Source of the DNA: Prevotella bivia DSM 20514
GTDB lineage: Bacteria > Bacteroidota > Bacteroidia > Bacteroidales > Bacteroidaceae
NCBI RefSeq assembly: GCF_000262545.1
Contig: NZ_JH660660.1
Coordinates: 101,500 to 165,499 of the forward strand
Direction of reading: 5' to 3'
Length of the DNA: 64,000 nt
Below, one piece after another: positions 27,489 to 37,015 of this stretch. Position 1 is the stretch's first letter. Every line of letters starts with the position of its first letter. The notes under the pieces are model-generated. The model searched no databases, was not told where the DNA came from, and saw nothing but the letters and a program-made list of their open reading frames with translations. A program made the position numbers and the translations under genes.

Positions 27489-28709
27489 TTATAAACTAAA
27501 AGTATCTTCATAGCTTTTTGCCAACCCGCCAGTGCTTGTTTCCTTATAGAGTGAAGGAATATCATGGCCTGTTTGTTTCATAACTTGAATAACGCTATCG
27601 TAAGAAACACGGTGTAAGCCATCGCTGAAGGTGGCATATAACTGAGCATCTAAAGCACGACAAGCCGCAAAGGCATTACGCTCAATACAAGGAATTTGTA
27701 CAAGTCCGCAAACAGGATCGCAAGTCATTCCTAAGTGATGTTCTAATCCCATTTCTGCAGCATACTCTATTTGTGCAGGACTTCCACCAAACAATTGGCA
27801 TGAAGCAGCCGAAGCCATGGCACAAGCTACACCCACTTCGCCCTGACACCCTACTTCTGCCCCAGATATAGAAGCATTAGCTTTTGCTACATTGCCAAAT
27901 AATCCTGCTGTAGCTAGCGCGTGTAAAACTTTAGTTTCTGTAAAATTATGTCCATTTGACAAATGATAAAGGACAGCAGGAAGCACACCAGAGGCACCAC
28001 AAGTAGGGGCTGTAACAATGGTTCCACCGCTGGCATTTTCTTCACTAACAGCTAAAGCGTATGCGTAAACCAATCCCCTACCCTGCAATGATGCTTTGTA
28101 AGAACGAGCTTTAACATAGTAAGTAGATGCTTTACGAGCAAGGTTTAAAGGTCCTGGTAGTGCTCCTTCGGTATCTAAACCACGCTCTACAGATGCTCTC
28201 ATAGCATACCAGACTTCACGGAGATAATCCCAAAAGTCCTCATCTTCGCATTGAGCAACATATTCCCAATAGCCTTTTCCTGTCGATTCGCACCATTGCT
28301 GAATTTCGTTAATAGTGCTTAGCTTATAGACAGGCTTAACTTTGAACATATCCTTGTCGCCTTTTCCCTCTGACAAGGCTCCCCCTCCAACGCTATATAC
28401 TGTCCATTCGTCGGTTATTTTATTTCGCTCGTTATACGCTCTGAACACTAATCCATTAGGATGATAAGGTAAAAAGGTCTTTGGAAGCCATTTTACCTCA
28501 ACAGGTGCAACCGCTTTTAAAGGTTCAATAACAGCTGTATCTGTCATATGCCCTTTACCAGTAGCAGCCAAACTCCCATAGAGTGTAACTTCGAAGTGAT
28601 GAGCATCGGTATGCTTCTCGCTAAAGATCTTAGCCGCACATCTTGGTCCCATAGTATGACTACTTGATGGACCTATGCCAATTCTAAAAATTTCTCTTAA
28701 TGAATCCAC
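27489..28709 (-). CDS. sdaA: L-serine ammonia-lyase, iron-sulfur type
   Basis: 406 aa, single-chain form. Deaminates L-serine to pyruvate with a 4Fe-4S cluster. N-terminal beta domain starts IGIGPSSSHTMGPR; the alpha domain has TAPTCGASGVLPA, and cluster cysteines appear in GMTCDPVCGLVQIPCIERN. 57 bp downstream of the penicillin-binding protein gene; CAAAATTA at 28749-28756 is a -7 box (TAATTTTG) on this strand, so it may also have its own promoter. Confidence 0.95.
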   Translation of the reverse strand: MDSLREIFRIGIGPSSSHTMGPRCAAKIFSEKHTDAHHFEVTLYGSLAATGKGHMTDTAVIEPLKAVAPVEVKWLPKTFLPYHPNGLVFRAYNERNKITDEWTVYSVGGGALSEGKGDKDMFKVKPVYKLSTINEIQQWCESTGKGYWEYVAQCEDEDFWDYLREVWYAMRASVERGLDTEGALPGPLNLARKASTYYVKARSYKASLQGRGLVYAYALAVSEENASGGTIVTAPTCGASGVLPAVLYHLSNGHNFTETKVLHALATAGLFGNVAKANASISGAEVGCQGEVGVACAMASAASCQLFGGSPAQIEYAAEMGLEHHLGMTCDPVCGLVQIPCIERNAFAACRALDAQLYATFSDGLHRVSYDSVIQVMKQTGHDIPSLYKETSTGGLAKSYEDTFSL

Positions 28710-28766
28710 TTTTATTTATTTTCTAATTTTTTCTAAAATACTACTACGCAAAATTACAAAAATATA

Positions 28767-29924
28767 TTATTCCGTTGTGGTTTTTAAGCTAATAATTCGT
28801 TTTGCTACTGTTTGAGATTTAACGGAAAGATTTCCCTTTAGGTATTTTTCCATAATAAGTGCTGCAATGGGTGCTGCTACATCTGATCCCCAGCCTCCAT
28901 GTTCTATATATACTGAAATAGCTACTTTAGGATTCGTCATTGGTGCAAAACCTATAAAAACCGAGTGATCTTTACCAGCATTTTCAGCGGTACCTGTCTT
29001 CCCACAAATAGTAAATAGTGGTGTGTTAATAGCTGATGCAGTGCCTTTTGTAACACATTTTCTCATACCATTAATCACTACATTGTAGGAAATTGGTGAA
29101 ACCATTGTTTGATGTTGCTTTAAGAAACGTGATGATAAAGGGTTCCAATCACAGTCTTTATGGATATGAGGAGTATAGAAAAATCCTCTATTAGCTATGG
29201 AAGCAGCAAGATTGGCAAGTTGTAAAGGAGTTACGGTAATATCGCCTTGTCCCATTCCTGCCCACATAATCGTTTTAGCATCCCATCCGTTTTTATATCT
29301 ACGGTTAAGATAGCTAACATTAGCAAGTAATCCTCCTTTTTCGTTAGCAATGTCAGTACCTAATGGACTACCCAGCCCCATACTACGCATGTATTCATTC
29401 CATGCAGTAATGGCGATTTCTTTGGAAGCATACCTCTTATTATTAAGCATACCTATGTATGATTTTAGAAACCATGTATTACATGATATAGCAATGGCAT
29501 CTTCCATTGCAAGCGGAGAATAATGTTTGTGGCATCCCACCTTAATATTTCCATCTCTAAAGCCATTGGTGCATCCTACCCGAGTATTGGCTGTAGCAAT
29601 GCCTTCTGACAAGAAAGTTAGTGCGTTTGCTGGCTTAATAACAGAGCCTGGAGGATATGCTGTAGCAACAGCCAATGTTTCATTACTACCTAATGGAGAA
29701 TTGGTTACCATACATATAATTTCTCCATTTGCTGGATTAATAGCAACAATACTTCCTGTCTTGTTTTTCATTAATTCTGTGCCAAGTTCCTGCAATGAAG
29801 GGTGAAGGGTGGTAGGTGCTTCTAGGATAAACTCTTGTGCGTTGGTAGAGGTTGAAGAGAAAGAAAGTCCTAAGGCTATAACGAAAAGTTTTAAAGAAGT
29901 TGTCCACTTTTTTATAATGTTCAT
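28767..29924 (-). CDS. Short exported penicillin-binding protein (transpeptidase)
   Basis: 385 aa. Signal peptide 1-29 ending TSTNA. All three active-site motifs of a DD-transpeptidase are present: SVIK (94-97), SCN (147-149), KTG (309-311, in CGKTGTAEN). The fold resembles the catalytic domain of PBP2/MrdA, but the N-terminal dimerisation domain of about 200 residues and the membrane anchor of that family are missing. Expected in the periplasm, cross-linking peptidoglycan or acting as a beta-lactam-binding accessory enzyme. Followed by sdaA. Confidence 0.85.
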   Translation of the reverse strand: MNIIKKWTTSLKLFVIALGLSFSSTSTNAQEFILEAPTTLHPSLQELGTELMKNKTGSIVAINPANGEIICMVTNSPLGSNETLAVATAYPPGSVIKPANALTFLSEGIATANTRVGCTNGFRDGNIKVGCHKHYSPLAMEDAIAISCNTWFLKSYIGMLNNKRYASKEIAITAWNEYMRSMGLGSPLGTDIANEKGGLLANVSYLNRRYKNGWDAKTIMWAGMGQGDITVTPLQLANLAASIANRGFFYTPHIHKDCDWNPLSSRFLKQHQTMVSPISYNVVINGMRKCVTKGTASAINTPLFTICGKTGTAENAGKDHSVFIGFAPMTNPKVAISVYIEHGGWGSDVAAPIAALIMEKYLKGNLSVKSQTVAKRIISLKTTTE

Positions 29925-30107
29925 CTAAATAATAATCTTTGTATGAAAGTTTGCATTTAATTTTCTTTTTGCCCTAAATAACGCAACAAATGTACAAATA
30001 ATAAATGGGCTTCCCTTTTATCTTCTATCTAAATAATATTAATTTATCGAATACTTATTTTTTCTTTGATAAGTTGGATAAAAACGTATCAAAAGCTCTC
30101 TCATAGC

Positions 30108-30156
30108 AAAAGAGAGAGACAATTCCTTTGTGTAAAGAATACTCTCTCTCTCTTTT
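30108..30156 (-). terminator. Terminator after the serine palmitoyltransferase gene
   Basis: AAAAGAGAGAGA (30108-30119) pairs with TCTCTCTCTTTT (30145-30156); on the minus strand the stem is followed by TTTTGC. It lies 25 bp after the stop codon. Confidence 0.75.
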
Positions 30157-30180
30157 CTATTTATCTTGGCAAAGTCTTAT

Positions 30181-31371
30181 CTATTTAATAATTCCTTCCG
30201 CTTTAAATATCTCAGCTAATGCTTGAACACCGCGTTCTACTTGCTCTTCAGTGTGTGTTGCCATTAGGGCAAAACGTACGAGCGTATCTTTTGGAGCACA
30301 AGCTGGCGGAATTACTGGATTGATAAAAACACCAGCTTCGTATGCCTTTTTAGTTACGATGAAAGTCTTGTGAATATCGCGTACATATAGCGGAATAATA
30401 GGACTCTCTGTATCTCCTATCTCGAATCCTTCCTCGCGAAAACGCTTTAGTGCGTAGTTGGTTACTTTCCAAAGATGTTCTAAACGCTCTGGCTCACTTT
30501 GCAAAATGTGCAATGCTTCTAGTGCTGATGCAGTAGCAGCAGGAGTATTACTTGCCGAGAAGATATATGTACGGCAGTTGTGGCGTAAGAAGTTAATGGT
30601 ATCTTTATCTGCAGCTATGAACCCTCCGATAGAAGCCAAACTCTTAGAGAATGTGCCCATAATAAGATCGACCTCTTCGGTTAAGCCAAAGTGATCGCAT
30701 ACACCACGACCTTGGCTACCAAATACTCCCAAACCATGTGCCTCGTCTACCATTACAGAGCAATTATACTTCTTTTTTAGCTCTATGATCTTTGGAAGAT
30801 TAGCAACATCACCTTCCATAGAGAAAACACCATCTACAACGATAAGCTTAACAGCTTCGTCTGGAAGCTTTTGTAGGATGCGTTCAAGATCGTCCATATC
30901 GTTGTGCTTATAGCGTAGCTGAGTTGCAAAACTCAAACGGCGACCATCAACGATACTAGCGTGGTCGCGATCATCAGAAATGATATAATCACCACGACCA
31001 ACGACAACAGCCAGCACACCAGCATTTACAGAAAAGCCAGTTGAGAATACCAATGTTTCGTCTTTATGAACAAAAGATGCTAATTCTTTTTCTAGTTGAA
31101 CATGCAAGTCTAATGTGCCATTCAAGAAACGACTACCCGCACAGCCCGAACCGTACTTTAACATAGCTTTGCATCCAGCTTCAATAACTCGAGGATCGTT
31201 TGGTAAGCCTGTATAAGCGTTTGAACCAAACATCAAAATATTTTTTCCATCGATATCTGTTACCTCTGTGCCTTGCTTACTTGTTATTTCACGAAAATAA
31301 GGATAAAGTCCTGCTTTCATGTATTCTTGAGGCTGGGTGTAACTTTTAAATCTTTCTTGTAATTGTCCCAT
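30181..31371 (-). CDS. spt: Serine palmitoyltransferase-type aminotransferase
   Basis: 396 aa. PLP enzyme of the alpha-oxoamine synthase family. Motifs: FSTGFSVNAGVLA, VDEAHGLGVFG and the lysine segment GTFSKSLASIGGF. The N-terminal half (YPYFREI, NAYTGLPNDPRV, GSGCAGSRFLNGT) is close to Bacteroides serine palmitoyltransferase, which condenses serine with palmitoyl-CoA as the first step of sphingolipid synthesis. ATG 31371 (MGQLQERF) matches family starts; an upstream in-frame ATG adds 11 non-conserved residues. 2-amino-3-ketobutyrate ligase is the main alternative. Divergent from a lipid kinase gene. Confidence 0.88.
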   Translation of the reverse strand: MGQLQERFKSYTQPQEYMKAGLYPYFREITSKQGTEVTDIDGKNILMFGSNAYTGLPNDPRVIEAGCKAMLKYGSGCAGSRFLNGTLDLHVQLEKELASFVHKDETLVFSTGFSVNAGVLAVVVGRGDYIISDDRDHASIVDGRRLSFATQLRYKHNDMDDLERILQKLPDEAVKLIVVDGVFSMEGDVANLPKIIELKKKYNCSVMVDEAHGLGVFGSQGRGVCDHFGLTEEVDLIMGTFSKSLASIGGFIAADKDTINFLRHNCRTYIFSASNTPAATASALEALHILQSEPERLEHLWKVTNYALKRFREEGFEIGDTESPIIPLYVRDIHKTFIVTKKAYEAGVFINPVIPPACAPKDTLVRFALMATHTEEQVERGVQALAEIFKAEGIIK

Positions 31372-31578
31372 TATGTACTTTATAATATGTAGCACTTTCG
31401 CCACATAGACATATACTTCACTTTAATTTTAGGTTGCAAAGATACTAAATTAGTATGAATATAGATGCCTAAATGCCAAGAAAAGTGGAATTTAATGATT
31501 TTTTTGACAGCTATAAATAAACATATAGAGTGCTTTTTGTACATTTGTATCATATAATTTATATCTACTTTTTTCAAA

Positions 31579-32607
31579 ATGAAGAAAAAAATCATTTTTA
31601 TTATCAATCCTATATCAGGTACTGTTAGCAAAGCCAAAATACCATCCTATGTTAAAGCGGGTATTGACACAAAAAAGTTTGATTATCAATTTGTTAATAC
31701 AGAATATGCTGGACATGCCTCGCTTATTGCTAAGCAGGCAACAGAAGAAAAGGTAGACATAGTAGTAGCAGTGGGAGGCGATGGTACTATCAACGAAGTG
31801 GGTCGATCGCTTATTAACACAAAAACAGCTATGGCAATAATACCATGCGGTTCGGGTAATGGATTAGCTCGCCATCTTTGCTTACCTATGAATGTAAAGA
31901 AATGTATCGACATTATTAATCAATGTGATATAAAGAGTCTCGACTATGGTGTTATTAATAATCATCCTTTCTTTTGTACTTGTGGTATGGGGTTTGACGC
32001 TTTTATTTCTATGCAGTTTGCCAAAGCTGGTAAGAGAGGTGCATTGACATATGTACAGAAAGTATTGGAAGTGGGCTTATCCTATAAACCTGAAGTGTAT
32101 GAAATAGAAACCAATGGCGCAACTTTGAAGCACAAGGCTTTTTTGATTTCAGCAGCAAATGCTTCACAATATGGTAATAATGCCTATATTGCTCCACAAG
32201 CGACTATGAGTGATGGACTTCTTGATATTACGCTCATTGAGCCATTTGGTATTGTTGATGCTGCAAAAGTTGCTATAGAAATGTTTAACAAAACTTTGGA
32301 CAAGAACGATAAAGTAAAAACATTTAAGTGTAGTCATGTACATATCCATAGACAGAAACCTGGGGTAATCCATTTTGATGGCGACCCTATTGAGTCTAGT
32401 CAAGATGTAGATATAAGCATTGTGCCTAAAGGTATTCGCGTTGTGATGAACCCAACTTTCAATATTGAAGATATGAAGCCTAATGTTGCTCAAACAGCTT
32501 TATCAGAGGTTTTTTCTAGCTTCGGACATTTGCGTCAAGGGGTTAATAATAAGGGGAAAAGAATGCAAAGCCTCTATTATTCCCTATTAGATAAGTTGAA
32601 AATATAA
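31579..32607 (+). CDS. Diacylglycerol/sphingosine kinase-like lipid kinase
   Basis: 342 aa. DAGK catalytic fold: FIINPISGT near the N-terminus, the nucleotide-binding VAVGGDGTINEVG, and IPCGSGNGLARHL. C-terminal beta domain with IHFDGDPIESS. This is the YegS/BmrU/sphingosine kinase superfamily. The divergent serine palmitoyltransferase makes a sphingoid-base or ceramide substrate plausible, but this is inferred from position. It is cotranscribed with the next gene (5 bp gap). Confidence 0.88.
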   Translation: MKKKIIFIINPISGTVSKAKIPSYVKAGIDTKKFDYQFVNTEYAGHASLIAKQATEEKVDIVVAVGGDGTINEVGRSLINTKTAMAIIPCGSGNGLARHLCLPMNVKKCIDIINQCDIKSLDYGVINNHPFFCTCGMGFDAFISMQFAKAGKRGALTYVQKVLEVGLSYKPEVYEIETNGATLKHKAFLISAANASQYGNNAYIAPQATMSDGLLDITLIEPFGIVDAAKVAIEMFNKTLDKNDKVKTFKCSHVHIHRQKPGVIHFDGDPIESSQDVDISIVPKGIRVVMNPTFNIEDMKPNVAQTALSEVFSSFGHLRQGVNNKGKRMQSLYYSLLDKLKI

Positions 32608-32612
32608 ATAAA

Positions 32613-33317
32613 ATGGGATTTTCATTTAAGCAATTTCACATAGAACAAGAACATAGTGCTATGAAAGTAGGCACAGACGGTGTACTGCTAGGAGCGTGGG
32701 CTAAAGGAGGATTGAACATACTTGATATTGGCACAGGCACTGGGCTTATAGCTTTGATGATGGCACAACGATTTCCCAACTCCAAAGTTGTAGGTATAGA
32801 TATTGATGAAAATGCTATTAAAGACGCATTATATAATGTAAGGAATTCTTCGTTTATAGAAAGAGTTAGCATAGAGCAAATAACTTTGCAAACTTATGGT
32901 AAAAAGCATGCTAATGAATTTGATGCTGTTGTTTGTAACCCACCCTATTTTATCAATTCACTAAAAACGCTATCTGAAAGTAGAACCATAGCTCGTCATA
33001 CCGACTCTCTGTCGTATGCAGAGCTAGTGCGTTATGCTAAAGAAATTCTAAAAGATAAAGGTATCTTCTCGGTTATTATTCCAGCAGAGAATGTTTCTAT
33101 TCTTAAGGCAGAAGCCATATTTAGTGGTTTTCAAGTGAATAGCATCGTTAATATTTTCACTAAACCTAGTGCAAAAAAGGCGAAAAGGAGTTTGCTCTGT
33201 TTTCAGAAAACAAGGGATAAGGTTGCTATTAATGAGCAATCGGTTATTCTCAATGAGGCAGATGGTAAGCGGACAACATGGTATCAAGAACTTACGGCTA
33301 ACTTCTATATAAAATAA
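32613..33317 (+). CDS. tRNA1(Val) N6-adenine methyltransferase-like protein
   Basis: 234 aa, SAM-dependent methyltransferase. SAM-binding LDIGTGTGLIALMMAQ and the N6-adenine motif NPPY (VVCNPPYF) are present; N-terminal FKQFHIEQEHSAMKVGTDGVLLGAW is typical of TrmN6/YfiC, which methylates A37 of tRNA-Val. 5 bp behind the lipid kinase. Confidence 0.9.
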   Translation: MGFSFKQFHIEQEHSAMKVGTDGVLLGAWAKGGLNILDIGTGTGLIALMMAQRFPNSKVVGIDIDENAIKDALYNVRNSSFIERVSIEQITLQTYGKKHANEFDAVVCNPPYFINSLKTLSESRTIARHTDSLSYAELVRYAKEILKDKGIFSVIIPAENVSILKAEAIFSGFQVNSIVNIFTKPSAKKAKRSLLCFQKTRDKVAINEQSVILNEADGKRTTWYQELTANFYIK

Positions 33318-33365
33318 GCACGATATAAAGATCTCTAAAAAATAGCCCTAATCGTTTTTATTTTG

Positions 33366-33373
33366 TACCTTTG
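33366..33373 (+). promoter_or_regulatory. -7 element of the lon operon promoter
   Basis: TACCTTTG, 26 bp before the lon start codon. No good TTTG box is found 19-21 bp upstream, so the promoter is only partly supported. Confidence 0.5.
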
Positions 33374-33399
33374 CACACTAAAATTCGGATAAAAACTCT

Positions 33400-35868
33400 A
33401 TGAAACAAAATAGTTCTATTCAAATGTTTACCGATTACGAAGGCGACTTGCCAGAACTTGATGTAAAGGTAGATGGCGAAGTACCCATCTTTATAACACG
33501 TAATTTGGTAATGTTTCCAGGTATTCTTTCGCCTATTCTTGTGGGGAGGAAGCCAACACTAAAGTTAGTAAAATATTTAGAGCAACACCCTGACACTATC
33601 TTTGCTGTATTTTGTCAGAAAGATCCAAATATAAACGATCCAAAACAACAAGATTTATACGAAACAGGTATTTATGCTCGTTTTGTACGTGCTTTTGATA
33701 TGCCTGCAAACTTTGAAAAAGGCACACGTACGGCTATCCTTCAAGGTTTGGGTAGATGTAAACTTACTAATGTAAGTACTACAAAACCATTTGTAAAAGG
33801 CTTTACTGAAGCTAGTCCAGAAAATATTACAATAAGCGAAGAAGAAGAGATAGTATTCAAGACTGCTGTAAAGGATCTAAAGAATGTGGCTAAGGAGTAT
33901 ATTCGTGGTAACGAAGAAATACCAGACGACTCTGCTTTTGCATTAGACAATATTAGCAATCCTATTGCAGCAATCAATTATATTTCAACCAATCTTCCAA
34001 TCTCAACACCTGAGAAGATGAAGCTTCTTGAGGAAACCACTCTTCGTGATCGTTTGTTTGGCTTAATGAGGATATTAAATCGTGAAATCCAATATCAGCA
34101 TCTACAACAAGACATTCGATTGAAAACAAGAGAGGATCTTGATGAACAACAGCGTGAATACTTTTTGCATCAGCAAATAAAGAATATCAAGGAAGAGCTA
34201 GGAGCTGGTGAAGGTTCGCCAGAAAAGAAAGAATTGATCGAGAGAGCTAGTAAGAAGAAATGGTCGGAGCAAATTGCAAAAACTTTTACTAAGGAGCTTG
34301 ACAAATTAGATACTCTCAACCCACAAAGTCCAGATTATAGCGTTCAGATTAATTACCTACAAACAATGGTTTCGCTCCCATGGGATGAGGTAACAGAAGA
34401 CGATCTTGACTTAAAACGTGCAAAGCGCATCTTAGATAAGGATCACTATGGCATGGATAAGGTAAAGGAACGTATATTGGAATATATTGCTGTGTTACGT
34501 TTGCGTGGTAATTTAAAGTCGCCTATACTTTGTCTTTATGGACCACCAGGAGTTGGTAAAACAAGTCTTGGCAAGAGCGTAGCCGATGCGCTGAAACGTA
34601 AGTATGTACGTGTTTCCCTTGGTGGTGTACATGATGAATCGGAAATTCGTGGTCATCGTAAGACCTATATAGGTGCAATGCCTGGTCGTATTATAAAGAG
34701 TTTGCAAAAGGCAGGAGCGTCAAATCCTGTTTTTATACTAGATGAAATAGACAAGGTTACTCAAAATACATTAAACGGTGATCCTTCTTCTGCCTTGCTT
34801 GAGGTGCTTGATCCTGAACAAAACAATGCTTTTCATGATAATTATCTCGACTTAGACTATGATCTTTCAAAAGTGTTGTTTATTGCAACAGCAAACGATC
34901 TGAACACTATTCCTCAACCATTGCTCGATCGTATGGAAATTATTAATGTATCGGGCTATATCACAGAGGAAAAGATAGAAATAGCAAAACGCCATTTAAT
35001 ACCTAAAGAACTTGAAAATACAGGTCTTAACACATTAGATGTTCAGCCAAAATTTGCAAAGGCAGCACTTGAGAAAATAATTGAAAGTTATACACGTGAG
35101 AGTGGGGTTCGTCAGCTAGAAAAGCAGATAAATAAAGCACTTCGTAAGATAGCTTACAAGCAAGCACTTGATGATGTAATGCTCTATAACAAGATTACTC
35201 CAGCTAATATAGAGGACTTGATTGGTAAGCCACCTTTCTCACGCGATATTTATCAAGGTAATGAGTATGCTGGCGTAGTAACAGGTTTGGCATGGACAAG
35301 TGTTGGTGGTGAGATTTTGTTTGTCGAAACATCATTATCAAAAGGAAAGCCTGGTAAGTTAACTATCACAGGTAATCTTGGTGATGTTATGAAAGAATCA
35401 GCAATCATAGCATTAGAATATGTAAAGGCACATATTAATAAATTGGGGGTTGACTATCGAGTGCTTGAACAATGGAATATTCATATCCATGTTCCAGAGG
35501 GTGCAACCCCTAAAGACGGCCCTTCTGCTGGCATAACCATTGCTACTAGTATTGCCTCTGCCCTTACCCAGCGCAAGGTACGTAAGAATACTGCAATGAC
35601 TGGAGAGATAACCCTTCGTGGCAAGGTTCTACCTGTGGGAGGTATCAAAGAGAAAATCTTAGCTGCTAAACGTGCTGGTATTACTGATATAGTAATGTGT
35701 TCTTTGAACCAAAAAGATATAGAGGAAATACAAGAGGTTTACCGTAAGGGACTTACTTTCCACTATGTTGAAAATGTACAACAAGTGTGGGACTTTGCAC
35801 TTAGTGATGAGAAGGTAGATAGTCCTATAGACTTTACTATCGAAGAAGAAGAAAAAGAAAAGAAATAA
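33400..35868 (+). CDS. lon: ATP-dependent protease Lon
   Basis: 822 aa, full length. N-terminal substrate domain (about 30-240), AAA+ module with GPPGVGKTS and FILDEIDKV, and the protease domain with catalytic Ser709 (PKDGPSAG) and Lys752 ([14 protein letters not shown]), 43 residues apart as in E. coli Lon. Degrades damaged and regulatory proteins in the cytoplasm. Ends with a Glu/Lys tail. The tgt start codon follows the stop codon directly. Confidence 0.98.
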   Translation: MKQNSSIQMFTDYEGDLPELDVKVDGEVPIFITRNLVMFPGILSPILVGRKPTLKLVKYLEQHPDTIFAVFCQKDPNINDPKQQDLYETGIYARFVRAFDMPANFEKGTRTAILQGLGRCKLTNVSTTKPFVKGFTEASPENITISEEEEIVFKTAVKDLKNVAKEYIRGNEEIPDDSAFALDNISNPIAAINYISTNLPISTPEKMKLLEETTLRDRLFGLMRILNREIQYQHLQQDIRLKTREDLDEQQREYFLHQQIKNIKEELGAGEGSPEKKELIERASKKKWSEQIAKTFTKELDKLDTLNPQSPDYSVQINYLQTMVSLPWDEVTEDDLDLKRAKRILDKDHYGMDKVKERILEYIAVLRLRGNLKSPILCLYGPPGVGKTSLGKSVADALKRKYVRVSLGGVHDESEIRGHRKTYIGAMPGRIIKSLQKAGASNPVFILDEIDKVTQNTLNGDPSSALLEVLDPEQNNAFHDNYLDLDYDLSKVLFIATANDLNTIPQPLLDRMEIINVSGYITEEKIEIAKRHLIPKELENTGLNTLDVQPKFAKAALEKIIESYTRESGVRQLEKQINKALRKIAYKQALDDVMLYNKITPANIEDLIGKPPFSRDIYQGNEYAGVVTGLAWTSVGGEILFVETSLSKGKPGKLTITGNLGDVMKESAIIALEYVKAHINKLGVDYRVLEQWNIHIHVPEGATPKDGPSAGITIATSIASALTQRKVRKNTAMTGEITLRGKVLPVGGIKEKILAAKRAGITDIVMCSLNQKDIEEIQEVYRKGLTFHYVENVQQVWDFALSDEKVDSPIDFTIEEEEKEKK

Positions 35869-36996
35869 ATGAAATTTGAACTTCAACATACAGACACTGC
35901 CAGTAATGCTAGAGCTGGTATCATTACTACTGACCATGGACAGATAAAAACTCCTATCTTTATGCCTGTGGGTACGGTAGGGTCGGTAAAAGGTGTTCAT
36001 TTCGAAGAGTTAAGAAAGCAGGTAAAAGCTCAAATTATTTTGGGTAATACCTATCATCTTTATCTCCGACCAGGACTTGATATATTGAAATCTGCTGGAG
36101 GTTTACATAAATTTAATGGTTGGGAGCGTCCTATTCTTACCGACTCGGGTGGCTTTCAAGTATTTTCTTTAACAGGTATTCGTAAACTATCGGAGGAGGG
36201 TTGTGAGTTTAGAAGTCATATAGATGGCTCTAAGCACTTCTTCACTCCAGAGGGTGTGATGGATACCGAGCGCATTATCGGAGCAGATATTATAATGGCT
36301 TTCGATGAATGTCCTCCGGGAAAAAGTTCGTATGAGTATGCAAAAAATAGTCTCGGACTAACCCAGCGTTGGTTAGATCGTTGTATTAAACGCTTAGATG
36401 AAACAGCTCCACTTTATGGATATAGTCAGAGTCTTTTTCCTATAGTACAAGGTTGTACTTATAAGGATTTACGTCAAGAAGCAGCAAAATTTGTTGCCGA
36501 TAAAGGGGCTGATGGTAATGCTATTGGTGGATTAGCCGTAGGTGAACCTACGGAGGTGATGTATGAAATGATAGAAGTGGTAAACGAAATTCTCCCTAAA
36601 GACAAGCCTCGCTACTTGATGGGAGTGGGAACACCACAGAATATCTTAGAAGCTATTGAGCGTGGTGTAGATATGTTCGATTGCGTTATGCCAACACGTA
36701 ATGGGCGTAATGCTATGCTATTTACATATAACGGTACAATGAACATGCGCAATAAGAAATGGGAAGCCGATTTCTCCCCTGTCGATCCAGATGGTTGTGA
36801 TATTGATGTGATAACAACAAAGGCTTATCTACACCATCTATTTAAGGCTGGTGAACTATTAGCTATGCAGATAGCTAGTATTCACAATCTTGCCTTTTAT
36901 TTGCGCCTTGTAACAGATGCACGACAGCATATTGAGGCAGGTGATTTTGTTCAATGGAAAACATCTATCATAGAACAGTTAGGACGAAGAATTTAG
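35869..36996 (+). CDS. tgt: tRNA-guanine transglycosylase
   Basis: 375 aa. Exchanges guanine 34 for the preQ1 base in queuosine tRNAs. Hallmarks: ILGNTYHLYLRPG, LTDSGGFQVFSL, GGLAVGEP and MFDCVMPTRNGRNA. The zinc site is unusual: bacterial enzymes have C-x-C-x2-C followed by a His, but here the region is DGCDIDVITTKAYLHHL with only one cysteine; the His of ASIHN is kept. Gene starts on the base after the lon stop codon, so the two are coupled. Confidence 0.95.
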   Translation: MKFELQHTDTASNARAGIITTDHGQIKTPIFMPVGTVGSVKGVHFEELRKQVKAQIILGNTYHLYLRPGLDILKSAGGLHKFNGWERPILTDSGGFQVFSLTGIRKLSEEGCEFRSHIDGSKHFFTPEGVMDTERIIGADIIMAFDECPPGKSSYEYAKNSLGLTQRWLDRCIKRLDETAPLYGYSQSLFPIVQGCTYKDLRQEAAKFVADKGADGNAIGGLAVGEPTEVMYEMIEVVNEILPKDKPRYLMGVGTPQNILEAIERGVDMFDCVMPTRNGRNAMLFTYNGTMNMRNKKWEADFSPVDPDGCDIDVITTKAYLHHLFKAGELLAMQIASIHNLAFYLRLVTDARQHIEAGDFVQWKTSIIEQLGRRI

Positions 36997-37015
36997 TGGT
37001 CGTATTCTTGAGATT

